A stretch of DNA of 33,008 nt from an uncultured Collinsella sp. (GCA_902496775.1 CABVCF010000009.1:1-33008); one strand, 5' to 3'; positions 14,227 through 22,893 are shown, numbered from the stretch's first letter. Numbers and translations are program-made. Notes: a model not told the origin generated them from the letters alone.

Positions 14227-14757
14227 ATGTCGTATATTGATCTGGCTCGGTCTCGGTATTCTTGTCGTTTGTTTGAGGACCGTCCTGTGGAGCAGGCTGT
14301 GGTGGATGCCATTGTTGAGGCTGGGCGTATTGCTCCTTCTGCTTGTAATAATCATCCAACCCGTGTGATGGTGCTTGATACTCCGGAGTTGTTGGAAAAG
14401 GCTGCTGCTTGTCAGCCGCGTTTTGCTCGTGATGGGTCTATCTTTGGGGCTCCGCTTATCTTCCTTATCTGCAGCGTTACTGACGATGCTTGGGTGCGCC
14501 CGTATGACCAGATGAACTCCAGTGCCGTCGACACCTCGATCGTTTGCGATCAGATGATGATGGAGGCCGAGGAGCAGGGCCTGGGTACGTGCTGGGTGTG
14601 CCATTTTAAGCCCGAGGTGGCCTGTGAGCAGTTCAGCCTGCCCGAGGGCATCTATCCCTATCACATGCTCGTCTGCGGCTATCCTGCCGACCATATCGCC
14701 GACCCCGAGCAGCGCGAGGCCCGCACCATTCCCCTCCCCGACTTCCTCCTCAAGTAG
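14227..14757 (+). CDS. Nitroreductase family protein, mosaic codon use
   Basis: A 176-aa flavin (FMN) oxidoreductase of the short nitroreductase type. SRYSCRLFEDRPVE (9-22) is the N-terminal FMN phosphate-binding Arg/Ser region, and RIAPSACNNHPTRVMVL (34-50) is the classic APSxxNxQPWRF-like motif with His in place of Gln. MEAEEQGLGTCWVCHF (~112-127) is the C-terminal flavin segment, and HMLVCGYPAD follows. The substrate is unknown. The start at 14227 is chosen for GGAGGG with close spacing and for the family's start. The first ~95 codons favour T- and G-ending codons (11 of the first 12 Ala codons are GCT). The last part is C-ending (all six final Ala codons are GCC), as in the neighbouring genes. 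Its terminator is the hairpin at 14803. Confidence 0.9.
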   Translation: MSYIDLARSRYSCRLFEDRPVEQAVVDAIVEAGRIAPSACNNHPTRVMVLDTPELLEKAAACQPRFARDGSIFGAPLIFLICSVTDDAWVRPYDQMNSSAVDTSIVCDQMMMEAEEQGLGTCWVCHFKPEVACEQFSLPEGIYPYHMLVCGYPADHIADPEQREARTIPLPDFLLK

Positions 14758-14802
14758 ATTTTTGGGACAGGCCTTTAAATCCACCTTTGACCACGTGCCG
14801 TT

Positions 14803-14845
14803 CGCCGAGTTCTGTGCCCTCAAACGCAGGACTCGGCGTTTTGTT
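14803..14845 (+). terminator. Terminator of the nitroreductase gene
   Basis: CGCCGAGT (14803-14810) pairs with ACTCGGCG (14831-14838), with further CTG/CAG pairing inside, followed by TTTTGTTTT. It has a good U tract. Confidence 0.75.
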
Positions 14846-14868
14846 TTGCAGACTGCGTACAGCCACAA

Positions 14869-14897
14869 AAAAGGACCCGCAAACTGCGGGCCCTTTC
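14869..14897 (-). terminator. Terminator of divIVA
   Basis: An 11-bp stem with a short AAC loop (14871-14881 with 14885-14895, one G/T wobble) lies 25 bp after the divIVA stop. On the minus strand it is followed by TTTTTTGTGG. It also ends the whole division cluster. Confidence 0.85.
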
Positions 14898-14921
14898 TAG
14901 GCGCTACATGATAGCTGGATG

Positions 14922-15599
14922 TTAGTCCAGGTCGTCGGCGGCGAAGTTGTCGATCGGTGCGAAGGGATCGGCAACGGGGATAACCGGCTCGGCGACGGGC
15001 AGCGGCTCGGCAGCAGGAACGGTCACAGCCGGAGAAGCGGCGGAACCGACCGGCGTGGAAGCCATGAGATCGGACGGGAAGGAGTTCTGAGCATCGTCCA
15101 TGAAGTGCTGGATGAGCTTGAGGTACTCGGCCTTAAACTCCTCACGGGAAGCCTTAAGACGGTCGATCTCCTCAAGCTCGGCCTGCTTCTCGGTCAGGGC
15201 CTGGCGGATGACCTCGCGGGCCTTGGCGTCGGCCTCGTTGCGGATGCGGTCAGCGTTCTCGTTGGCGTCGTTGACAATGCCCTCGGCGGTCTGCTGGGCA
15301 GCAATCAGGGCAGCGGAAATCTGGCGCTCCTGAGCGGAGAAGTCGGGTGCGGGAGCGGCCACAGGGGCGGCGGGAACGGCCTGCGCAGCAGCATCCTGAG
15401 CCTGAGCAAGCTGGGCCTGCGTGTCGGCGAGCTGCTGCTCGGTGGCGGTCAGACGACCCTTAAGATCGACGATCTTGGCGAGCATGGCGTCGACCTCAGA
15501 GGACAGGGTCTCCAGGAAGACGTCGACCTCGGCGGGATCGTAGCCGCGCTTGGCCTCAGAGAAGGTCTGAGCCTGAATGTCAGCAGGGGTAATAGCCAT
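14922..15599 (-). CDS. divIVA: DivIVA domain protein
   Basis: A 225-aa coiled-coil protein of the DivIVA/Wag31 type. It binds curved membrane at poles and septum and positions division or wall-synthesis proteins. The N-terminal lipid-binding domain is clear: ITPADIQAQTFSEAKRGYDPAEVDVFLETLSSEVDAML (3-40). A first coiled coil (to ~70) leads to an Ala/Pro linker (~70-88). A second long coiled coil with EGIVNDANENADRIRNEADAKAREVIRQALTEKQAELEEI follows. The last ~50 residues are a Pro/Ala/Val-rich disordered tail ending in acidic FAADDLD. The start follows GGAGAACTTGTT. It is the last gene of the yggS-sepF-yggT-divIVA group, which agrees with a division role. The RNA-binding ylmH gene that often stands just before divIVA is absent. 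Confidence 0.93.
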   Translation of the reverse strand: MAITPADIQAQTFSEAKRGYDPAEVDVFLETLSSEVDAMLAKIVDLKGRLTATEQQLADTQAQLAQAQDAAAQAVPAAPVAAPAPDFSAQERQISAALIAAQQTAEGIVNDANENADRIRNEADAKAREVIRQALTEKQAELEEIDRLKASREEFKAEYLKLIQHFMDDAQNSFPSDLMASTPVGSAASPAVTVPAAEPLPVAEPVIPVADPFAPIDNFAADDLD

Positions 15600-15661
15600 A
15601 ACAAGTTCTCCTTTATCTTCGCCTTGGCGCCGTGCGCCCGACGTGAGTTACTAAGCCAGTT

Positions 15662-15943
15662 TTATATGAGTATACCTATAAGAAGTTGCAGAACCAGCTT
15701 CTGCACCAACTGCAACGCAATAATCGCAACGACCGGTGAAAAATCGACGCCTCCCATGGGCGGGATAAACCGGCGGAACAAATTGAGCCACGGGCCGCAC
15801 ACGCTATCGAGGACGGCGGCGATATCCTGTAGCAATCCGCCCTGTTTCATAGGGATCCACGTCATAAGGCAGTAGACCACGATGAGCGTGGAGTAGAAGT
15901 TGAACAGCGTATTGACCAACTGGACAATGGTGTAGATGTTGAT
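15662..15943 (-). CDS. yggT: YggT family membrane protein, non-canonical start
   Basis: A YggT/YlmG protein of ~93 aa with two hydrophobic helices. The first contains FYSTLIVVYCLMTWIP; then comes the family loop GPWLNLFRRFIPPMGGVDFSPVVAIIALQLVQ and the second helix. Relatives help envelope or division organisation. There is no ATG, GTG or TTG between the in-frame sepF stop (15965-15967) and TTG 15919. Starting at that TTG would cut the first helix and leave no ribosome site. The sequence GAGGAG stands 6 nt before ATC 15943, which begins I-N-I-Y-T-I-V-Q-L and gives a full helix, so I propose ATC 15943 (or ATT 15949). The alternative is 15919. It sits 21 nt behind sepF and 62 nt before divIVA. 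Confidence 0.8.
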   Translation of the reverse strand: MNIYTIVQLVNTLFNFYSTLIVVYCLMTWIPMKQGGLLQDIAAVLDSVCGPWLNLFRRFIPPMGGVDFSPVVAIIALQLVQKLVLQLLIGILI

Positions 15944-15964
15944 GAGAATCTCCTCGTCTTGTCT

Positions 15965-16690
15965 TTACTTAAGGTAGCCGTCGGCACGGAGCTTTTTGAG
16001 GTCCGAATCCTTGACCTCGCAACCGGCGGGCAGCACCATAAACACGCGATCGCCCACCTCTTTGACGGTGGCACCCAGGCCGCAGGCAAAGCCGTAAGAG
16101 AAGTCCAGGACGCGCTTGGCGACCTCGGTACGAACGCCCACAAAAATCAGCGCGACAGGCTGCTTGGTGCGCACGCGGCGCACGACGGTCTCCACGTCGT
16201 CATAGCTCTCGGGGCGCAGGACATAAGCCGGCAGCTGCGGCGTAGCATTGATGATGTTGCTCGCATACGCCGAGGCATCGCTCGGTGAGGGAGCGGGTGC
16301 GGGGGCAGCAGCGCGGGCACGCGTGCTCTCGGCGTAGCTCGACGGCGTGTCGTAGGCACCGGGACGATAACCGCCCGCAACCGTCTCCTGCGAGCGCGAT
16401 GGCGGGTTGTAGGTCGTAGCATGGCGAGAATCGTCGCCGACCAGCTGACCGGAGCGTGTGTACACGGCCACCGACTCGGCCTCGCCGCGGCGCGTCTGAC
16501 CCAACAGGCCGTTGCTCGGCTCGTCCTGGGTGTAGAAGCCCTCGCCCGAGGCACCGCTGTAACCGTTATTCTGGTAGCCGTCGTCATAGCCATCATCGTA
16601 GCCGTAGTCGTCGTCCTGACCATAACCCTGGTCGTAACCCTGCTGGCCGCCCAGGTGCATCTTATTTTTAATCTCGTCAAGGAAGCCCAT
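15965..16690 (-). CDS. sepF: Cell division protein SepF
   Basis: A 241-aa FtsZ-binding membrane anchor that replaces FtsA in actinobacteria. The N-terminal amphipathic helix MGFLDEIKNKMHLG (1-14) should bind membrane. The C-terminal SepF domain (~150-241) shows RPESYDDVETVVRRVRTKQPVALIF and KRVLDFSYGFACGLGATVKEVGDRVFMVLP, the dimer- and FtsZ-tail-binding core. Between them is a long disordered linker. Residues 17-44 are a Tyr/Asp/Gly/Gln tract with DDGY and YGQD-like repeats, followed by a Ser/Pro/Ala-rich stretch. ATG 16690 is chosen because GAGAGGA precedes it and the helix starts there; the frame opens at 16741. yggS lies 60 bp upstream, and yggT follows after 21 nt in the same frame. Confidence 0.95.
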   Translation of the reverse strand: MGFLDEIKNKMHLGGQQGYDQGYGQDDDYGYDDGYDDGYQNNGYSGASGEGFYTQDEPSNGLLGQTRRGEAESVAVYTRSGQLVGDDSRHATTYNPPSRSQETVAGGYRPGAYDTPSSYAESTRARAAAPAPAPSPSDASAYASNIINATPQLPAYVLRPESYDDVETVVRRVRTKQPVALIFVGVRTEVAKRVLDFSYGFACGLGATVKEVGDRVFMVLPAGCEVKDSDLKKLRADGYLK

Positions 16691-16750
16691 GGTTGTGTCC
16701 TCTCGCGGTTTAGTGCAGGCGCTCCGATAATCAGTGCGCACTTCAGAGCC

Positions 16751-17488
16751 TTATTTTACTGCAAACTCCGGGCTAAATACTACCCTGCCCAGGCGAACGA
16801 GCGTAGAGCCTTCCTCAAGGGCAGGCTCAAAGTCCTCGCTCATGCCGCAGGAAAGTTCGGGCAGGCTCAGGTCGGAGTGCGTCGCCTCAAGCTCATCCCT
16901 TAGCTCGCGAAGTCCGGCAAAAGTGCGGCGCGCCACATCCTTATTCCCCCGGGGTGCCATAGTCATAAGGCCCTGCACACAAATTCCCTCAAGCTCCGCA
17001 AGCTCACCCGCGGCGTCTCGCACCTCGTCGGGCGAAAAGCCGCCCTTGGACTCCTCGCCGCTCACATTGACCTCGATCAGCACGCGCTGGGGGCCGGAGA
17101 GCTCGCCCGCCTCAATCTTACGGACCGCACGGCTCGAGATAGCCTGAGCCAAATGCAGCGAGCTTACCGAATGAATCAGCTGGGCCGAGCCCAGAACCGC
17201 ATTGATCTTGTTGGTCTGCAGGTTGCCGATCATATCGAAGCGCACCTCGGGTAGCTCCGGATGCTCCGCGAGGCCCGCAAGCTTGCGGACGAGCTCCTGC
17301 GGGCGGTTCTCGGCAAAATGGCGATACCCCGCCTGAATAGCGGCAACGGTCTCATCGACGCCAACAGTCTTGGAGACGGCAATCAGTCGCGCAGCATCGT
17401 GGGGACGGCCCGCGCGATCGAGTGCCGCATAAAAACGCTCCAGAATCTGCTCGCGGCGAGCGCGCATCAAGTCCAAATAGTTATCCAT
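16751..17488 (-). CDS. yggS: PLP homeostasis protein YggS/YlmE family
   Basis: A 245-aa single-domain, TIM-barrel pyridoxal phosphate protein (PROSC/YBL036C family). It keeps free PLP low and affects amino-acid balance; no catalytic reaction is established. The Schiff-base lysine is in LIAVSKTVG (Lys40). Other marks are HFAENRPQEL (~70), the GNLQTNK element (~101-107), the strand VLIEVNVSGEESKGGF, GLMTMAPRG, and the phosphate-binding SCGMSEDFEPALEEGSTLVRLGRVVF at the end. The start at 17488 has GGAGG 9 nt before it; the longer frame to 17572 has no ribosome site. It begins the sepF-yggT-divIVA group, as ylmE does in Bacillus. phoU lies upstream across a hairpin. Confidence 0.95.
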   Translation of the reverse strand: MDNYLDLMRARREQILERFYAALDRAGRPHDAARLIAVSKTVGVDETVAAIQAGYRHFAENRPQELVRKLAGLAEHPELPEVRFDMIGNLQTNKINAVLGSAQLIHSVSSLHLAQAISSRAVRKIEAGELSGPQRVLIEVNVSGEESKGGFSPDEVRDAAGELAELEGICVQGLMTMAPRGNKDVARRTFAGLRELRDELEATHSDLSLPELSCGMSEDFEPALEEGSTLVRLGRVVFSPEFAVK

Positions 17489-17540
17489 TGCCAATCGCCT
17501 CCGCTGACAGCCAAACAAGTAGTCCCATGCTAACGCAAGA

Positions 17541-17569
17541 GCGCGGCCCCGCATGTGCAAGGCCGCGCT
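17541..17569 (-). terminator. Hairpin after phoU
   Basis: AGCGCGGCC (17541-17549) pairs with GGCCGCGCT (17561-17569). On the minus strand it is followed by CTTGCGTT, a weak tail. It lies ~40 bp past the phoU stop and ends the pst operon at least in part. Confidence 0.5.
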
Positions 17570-17607
17570 CACTTAGGTATTTACAATTTTTAGACGAACG
17601 GGGTTAC

Positions 17608-18465
17608 TTACTCCTCGTCGTCCTCGGTGTCGTCCTCGTCCTCGAGGTGCTCGAGCAGGTAGCGAAGACCCTCGCTCACCTCGTTAGCAGGCACCTTGGC
17701 AACATAGCCCGCATCCACGGCGGGCCTCATGATGACACCCTCGCCCGAAGGCACGCGCATGCTCTCAAGCTCATCCTCATCCGTACGGGCGATATCGCCG
17801 GCAGTAATACGCTGTCCGGTCAAAAGGAAGGTCAGACGGCAGGCGGCATCGATCGAAATCGAGGCGATACGATCGAGGTAGCGCGAGACCATGATGGCGC
17901 GACGCAGGTCGTCATAGTTGCTGTCGTCGTCCATAAAATCGCCCGTGTCCATGCGGTTGAAAGTACGGAAGAACTTCTCATAGGCCGCGTGCACCGGCTC
18001 GTCCTCGACGGCCAGGTTGCAGATGATGGACATGTCGTTGGTGACGAGCGCGGAAAGCGACGAACCCAGCACCTGGTAAACAGCTTCGGCCTCGGCCTCA
18101 ACCGTACCGACGAGTTCCTGGGGCAGCGAGATGTCGGCCTTGACCATGTGGCGCGTGGCGCGGCAGATCTGGCGAACCTTATCGGTCATGCGCTGCAGGT
18201 TAAAGTCGACGTAGATGATCGTCTGCAGCAAGCGGAAGTCGGAGGCGACCGGCGACTGCGTAGCGATCAGGTTGTAGCACACGGCCTCCAAGTTGGCGCA
18301 GCGAGCGTCAATCGAAAGCGTGCGCTTCTTGGTCTTGGTGGCGAGCTTGCGATCATCGGTCACATAGGCCTTCACGGCGTCGTGAAGCGCCAGATCGACG
18401 GCCTCGTAGATGCTCAGCATCTCGTGACGGGCCTCGATGAGCTGACGGGAAAACAGTTTACGCAT
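17608..18465 (-). CDS. phoU: PhoU phosphate signalling protein with C-terminal extension
   Basis: A 285-aa cytoplasmic helical protein that links Pst transporter activity to phosphate signalling. The usual two three-helix bundles are present. The first has RQLIEARHEMLSIYEAVDLALHDAV and IATQSPVASDFRLLQTIIYVDFNLQRMTDKVRQI, with metal-binding E/D residues. The second has DDLRRAIMVSRYLDRIASISIDAACRLTFLLTG near residues 190-222. Typical PhoU ends near 215-225. Here ~60 more residues follow, ending in a very acidic EHLEDEDDTEDDEE tail of unknown role. The start at 18465 follows TTGGAGTGAACC. It lies 92 bp after pstB in the same operon. The matching PhoR/PhoB-type genes are not in the window. Confidence 0.95.
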   Translation of the reverse strand: MRKLFSRQLIEARHEMLSIYEAVDLALHDAVKAYVTDDRKLATKTKKRTLSIDARCANLEAVCYNLIATQSPVASDFRLLQTIIYVDFNLQRMTDKVRQICRATRHMVKADISLPQELVGTVEAEAEAVYQVLGSSLSALVTNDMSIICNLAVEDEPVHAAYEKFFRTFNRMDTGDFMDDDSNYDDLRRAIMVSRYLDRIASISIDAACRLTFLLTGQRITAGDIARTDEDELESMRVPSGEGVIMRPAVDAGYVAKVPANEVSEGLRYLLEHLEDEDDTEDDEE

Positions 18466-18557
18466 GGTTCACTCCAATCAGTTGGGTGCGGTCATGCCGC
18501 CCGCACAGTGAATACGCACCGGACCAGGTCCGATCGGATTGGGACTAGTCGCACCGA

Positions 18558-19361
<804 letters not shown>

Positions 19362-19373
19362 GGGACTCCTTAA

Positions 19374-20279
19374 CTAGCGGCGTTTGCGCGACAGATAACG
19401 CGCAAACAGGTTGAAGGCCAGAATAATCGCCATCAGCAAAAGCGCAGTGCCGTAGGCTGCGTTCATGTTGATGCCGTCATTGGCAAGCAGATAAAGGTGA
19501 ACGGTCATGGGACGACCGGAATCGAGCGGCGAAATAGGCAGGTTGATGGCCTGACCCATGGTGTAGAGCACCACCGCGGTCTCGCCGATGGCGCGGCCGA
19601 TGGCAAGCACGATGCCGGTGGCGATGCGGCCAAAAGCCGAAGGAAGCACGATCTTGGAGACGACCTGCCACTTGGTGGCGCCCAGGCCATATGCGCCCCA
19701 ACGGATATAGCGCGGAACGGCGCGGATTGCCTCCTCGGTGGTACGCATGACGATGGGCAGCATCAGAAGTGCCAGCGCCAGGGCGGCCGAGACCATCGAA
19801 AGGCCCAGACCCATGGCCTCGACAAACAAGGCGTAGCCAAAGAGGCCCATAACAATGGAGGGCACCGAGGCCAGGGCATCGGCAGCATAGCGAATAATGT
19901 CGACGACCTTGCCCTGCTTGGCGTACTCGGCCAGATAGACCGCAGCCAGGACGGCAACCGGCGTGCAGATAAGCATGGCGAGCGCCGTCACGTAGATGGT
20001 CGAGACGATCGTGGGCCAAATGCCGCCCTCGGCGTTGACGCCCTGCGGCCAGCCAAAGATAAAGTCGAGCGAGATATGCGGCAGGCCGTTGATGACCACG
20101 TAGGCGATGATGGCGATCAGCACCAGCGTGGTGATATAGGCCGCGGCGCGAAACACGCCGAGCATGATCTTGTTGGAGAGGTCCTTGTTGATGCGGCCCT
20201 TCTTGCCATGGGAAAGGGCACGCTTGATGCGCTCGCGCGACGAGGTCGTATCGACCCTCGTGTCAACGGAATCGGACAT
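19374..20279 (-). CDS. pstA: Phosphate ABC transporter permease PstA
   Basis: A 301-aa inner-membrane permease that pairs with PstC. It has a basic cytoplasmic head (SRERIKRALSHGKKGRINKD), a first membrane helix around 45-65 and five more helices. The coupling EAA-type loop EAIRAVPRYIRWGAYGLGATKWQVVSKIVLPSAFG lies near residues 200-220 and contacts PstB. IGETAVVLYTMGQAINLP is the typical PstA segment after it. The C-terminus ends in basic LSRKRR. The ATG at 20279 is only 3 nt after the pstC stop, with GGGGGTAGG as ribosome site inside the pstC end, so the two are translationally coupled. Confidence 0.97.
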   Translation of the reverse strand: MSDSVDTRVDTTSSRERIKRALSHGKKGRINKDLSNKIMLGVFRAAAYITTLVLIAIIAYVVINGLPHISLDFIFGWPQGVNAEGGIWPTIVSTIYVTALAMLICTPVAVLAAVYLAEYAKQGKVVDIIRYAADALASVPSIVMGLFGYALFVEAMGLGLSMVSAALALALLMLPIVMRTTEEAIRAVPRYIRWGAYGLGATKWQVVSKIVLPSAFGRIATGIVLAIGRAIGETAVVLYTMGQAINLPISPLDSGRPMTVHLYLLANDGINMNAAYGTALLLMAIILAFNLFARYLSRKRR

Positions 20280-20282
20280 AGC

Positions 20283-21215
20283 CTACCCCCTCTTCTTGGA
20301 AATCAGGCGGACGATACCCACCAGTGCAGCGGAGATGATAAACAAGACAACGCCCATGCCAAACAGAGCCGAGCGGTGCAGGCCCGAGGAATAACTCATG
20401 TCGAGCGCGATCTGACTCGTGAGCGTCGAGATGGGGCTCGAGATGCTATCCGGAATGACCGGGGCGTTGCCCACGACCATAAGCACGGCCATGGTCTCAC
20501 CGATGGCACGCCCCATACCCAAGACAATTGCATCGACAATGCCCAGCTTGGCTGCAGGAAGCACGACCTTGTAGATGGTCTGCCACTTGGTGGCACCCAT
20601 GGCATAGGATGCCTCGCGAATGCCCATGGGAATGGAATTGAGGGCATCGATGGTGAGCGTGGTGATGGTGGGAACGATCATGATGGCGAGCACGAACCAC
20701 GCCGTCAGCGCGCCAAAGCCAAGACCGCCGGTCAGCTGCGCGATAAACGGACGGATGATGACCATGCCAAAGAAGCCGTAGATGATGGAGGGGATGCCCG
20801 CCAGCAGGTCGACGGCGGGGCTGATGAGCTTGCGCACGCGCTTGCTGGCAATCTCGACCAGATACACGGCCGTACCCACACCCAGGGGCACGCCCATGGC
20901 GAGCGCACCGACCGTCACCAGGCCAGAGCCAGCCAGCAGCGACATAATGCCGTAGTGACCCTCAGAGGGCGCCCATGTAAAGCTAAAGAAGTCCGCCAGG
21001 CCAATGTCGGTAAAAACCGGCAGCGCCGAGTACGTGGTAAAGACAAAAATCAGGATGACGGTGACGACCGCCAAGAACGCACAGGCAAAGAAGATCCACC
21101 GCAGCGCCTTCTCCTTGAGATAGGTGCTGCGTGACACCAACGCCAACTCACGCTTTTTGGGCGTCCGCGCCTCATGCTCAATCTGGGGGATTTCCTGTGC
21201 TTCCACGCTACTCAC
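20283..21215 (-). CDS. pstC: Phosphate ABC transporter permease PstC
   Basis: A 310-aa inner-membrane permease partner of PstA. After a ~35-residue charged head, a first helix (WIFFACAFLAVVTVILIFVF) and five more are visible. Family blocks are PSIIYGFFGMVIIRPF and the coupling loop GIREASYAMGATKWQTIYKVVLPAAKLG; VLGMGRAIGETMAVLMVVGN closes the core. It probably starts with GTG at 21215, since AAAGGGGA stands just before it and no ATG lies nearby. This GTG overlaps the last 8 bases of pstS, so translation is coupled to pstS. Confidence 0.96.
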   Translation of the reverse strand: MSSVEAQEIPQIEHEARTPKKRELALVSRSTYLKEKALRWIFFACAFLAVVTVILIFVFTTYSALPVFTDIGLADFFSFTWAPSEGHYGIMSLLAGSGLVTVGALAMGVPLGVGTAVYLVEIASKRVRKLISPAVDLLAGIPSIIYGFFGMVIIRPFIAQLTGGLGFGALTAWFVLAIMIVPTITTLTIDALNSIPMGIREASYAMGATKWQTIYKVVLPAAKLGIVDAIVLGMGRAIGETMAVLMVVGNAPVIPDSISSPISTLTSQIALDMSYSSGLHRSALFGMGVVLFIISAALVGIVRLISKKRG

Positions 21216-22044
21216 TCCCCTTTCCGTCGTTGGTGACGGGAATAAAGCCCGCCTCGCGAATCTGCTTGTCCATCTTTTCGGACGTCACATAGTCAATGTA
21301 GTCCTGCGCCTGCTGCGAAGGCGTACCCTTCACAAAGAAGTAAAGGTCACGCGAGATGGGATAGCCGCCGCTTGCGACCGTCTTCTCGGATGCCTCGACA
21401 TGGTTGACCGAAACGGCCTTAACCGAGGTCTTGGCATTGAGGCTCTCGACAAAACCCAGCGAGATGTAGCCAATGGCGCCACGCGAGCGGGACACGACAT
21501 CGCGTACCTGGCCCGTGCCCGAAAGAACAGCCGAGCGGCGATCAAACGGCGTGCCGTCCATCACGATAGTGCGGAAGGCCTCGCGCGTACCGGACGCCTC
21601 ATCGCGGTTGATAACCTGAATCTTCAGGTCCTCTCCGCCGACTTCTTTCCAGTTGGTGATCTTGCCGGCGTAAATATCGCGGAGCTGCTCGGTCGAGAGA
21701 TTGTCGACCGGGTTGTCGTCGTTCACGATGACTGCAATGCCGTCGTGTGCGATTACGATCGGGGTCAGGCCCAAATCCTGCTCGTCGGCATTGAGGCCAC
21801 GAGACGAACTAGCGATGTCGGCGGTGCCGGCGCTAACAGCTTCGATGCCAGCAGATGAGCCAAGGCCGGAGACGAGCACGTCGGTGCCGGTCTCCTCTTT
21901 AAAGCCCTCGGCCGCGATCTCGGCAATGGGAAGGCACGTCGTAGAGCCGGCAACGGTGATGGAAGAGGTAGAAGATCCCGAGGAGCAGGCGCACAGCGTG
22001 AGCGTGAGCACTGCTGCACTCAGGACCGATGCGATCTTTCTCAT
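21208..22044 (-). CDS. pstS: Phosphate-binding lipoprotein PstS
   Basis: A 278-aa extracellular phosphate receptor tethered to the membrane. The signal peptide MRKIASVLSAAVLTLTLCAC ends in lipobox LCAC with the modified Cys20. The mature part has the phosphate-binding turns ITVAGSTT (Ser/Thr), SAGTADIASSSRGL, NRDEASGTREAFRTIV (Arg/Ser/Gly anion loop) and SRSRGAIGYISLG. The ATG at 22044 overlaps the TGA of pgeF as ATGA, so it has no separate leader. Its own end overlaps the pstC start. Being the first pst gene, it is usually made in excess; here its level would follow pgeF (inference). Confidence 0.97.
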   Translation of the reverse strand: MRKIASVLSAAVLTLTLCACSSGSSTSSITVAGSTTCLPIAEIAAEGFKEETGTDVLVSGLGSSAGIEAVSAGTADIASSSRGLNADEQDLGLTPIVIAHDGIAVIVNDDNPVDNLSTEQLRDIYAGKITNWKEVGGEDLKIQVINRDEASGTREAFRTIVMDGTPFDRRSAVLSGTGQVRDVVSRSRGAIGYISLGFVESLNAKTSVKAVSVNHVEASEKTVASGGYPISRDLYFFVKGTPSQQAQDYIDYVTSEKMDKQIREAGFIPVTNDGKGSE

Positions 22045-22841
22045 AGCATCACGCCGATCGCAGCATGGCGCCCACAGGTGCCGCCCTCGTTGCGGTAGGA
22101 ATAAAAGCGGTCGTTCTGACGAACGGTCGAAAGCTGGGTATCCACGATATTATCTGCGTCGACACCGGCATCTACCAGCGCCTCGCGAATGGCAGCGGAA
22201 AGATCGAGCATGCGAGAGGTACTCGCATCGATGCAAGAAAACTCGGCGGCAAAGCGATCCATGAGTTCCTGGGATACCTCATATTCGTCACCCAAGATAT
22301 GGGGGCCGATATAGGCGGAAACGTCGCACGCATCGCAGGCGGCAGCTTCGCAAAGCGCCTGGCACGCCTTGGCGGAAATGTGTGCAATCGTGCCCTTCCA
22401 ACCGGAGTGCACCACGGCAAATCCGCCAGGGGCCACCAGCACCACGGGAACGCAGTCGGCAAAGCAGAGCAGCACGGGCACGTTATGCGCCGTACAGACG
22501 ATGGCATCGCAGCCCTCGGCAATCTGCTCGCGGACGTCCTCAAGGTCATCGGCGCCGTTCGAGGTCACCGCAACGATACGGTCACCATGGACCTGATTGG
22601 GAACGAGCAGGTTGTGCTCGCACTCGGCGGCACCCATAGCCTCGAGCGCGCGACGACGATTTTCTTGAACAGCAAAGGGGTCATCGCCAACATGCGAGCC
22701 CAAGTTGAGTGAGGAGTACGCATCTTCGGAAACACCACCGGCGCGCTCGGTGAAGGCAAAGCGAACATCGGATGTCGCGCCCTCCACCAACGTAACTCCA
22801 TCATGGTCGACACGCGAAACGTTGTCCGCACGTGCTGCCAT
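22041..22841 (-). CDS. pgeF: PgeF/YfiH/YlmD family protein (LACC1-like, purine nucleoside hydrolase-phosphorylase)
   Basis: A 266-aa cytoplasmic enzyme of the DUF152 / polyphenol-oxidase-like family. Relatives (YfiH, YlmD, human LACC1) have purine nucleoside phosphorylase and adenosine deaminase activity, and E. coli PgeF corrects wrong muropeptide precursors. The zinc site is intact: NQVHGDRI (His85), CFADCVPVVL (Cys130) and AVVHSGWKGT (His145). YIGPHI and a C-terminal DRFYSYRNEGGTCGRHAAI complete the family pattern. Start ATG 22841 has AGGAGG with 7-nt spacing; the frame opens at 22862. In Bacillus, ylmD follows ftsZ, as here. Its stop overlaps the pstS start (ATGA). Confidence 0.94.
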   Translation of the reverse strand: MAARADNVSRVDHDGVTLVEGATSDVRFAFTERAGGVSEDAYSSLNLGSHVGDDPFAVQENRRRALEAMGAAECEHNLLVPNQVHGDRIVAVTSNGADDLEDVREQIAEGCDAIVCTAHNVPVLLCFADCVPVVLVAPGGFAVVHSGWKGTIAHISAKACQALCEAAACDACDVSAYIGPHILGDEYEVSQELMDRFAAEFSCIDASTSRMLDLSAAIREALVDAGVDADNIVDTQLSTVRQNDRFYSYRNEGGTCGRHAAIGVML

Positions 22842-22893
22842 ACTAAAGCCTCCTAATAACACAAGTACTGCGGCATCGCCGCTACAGCCAGCG

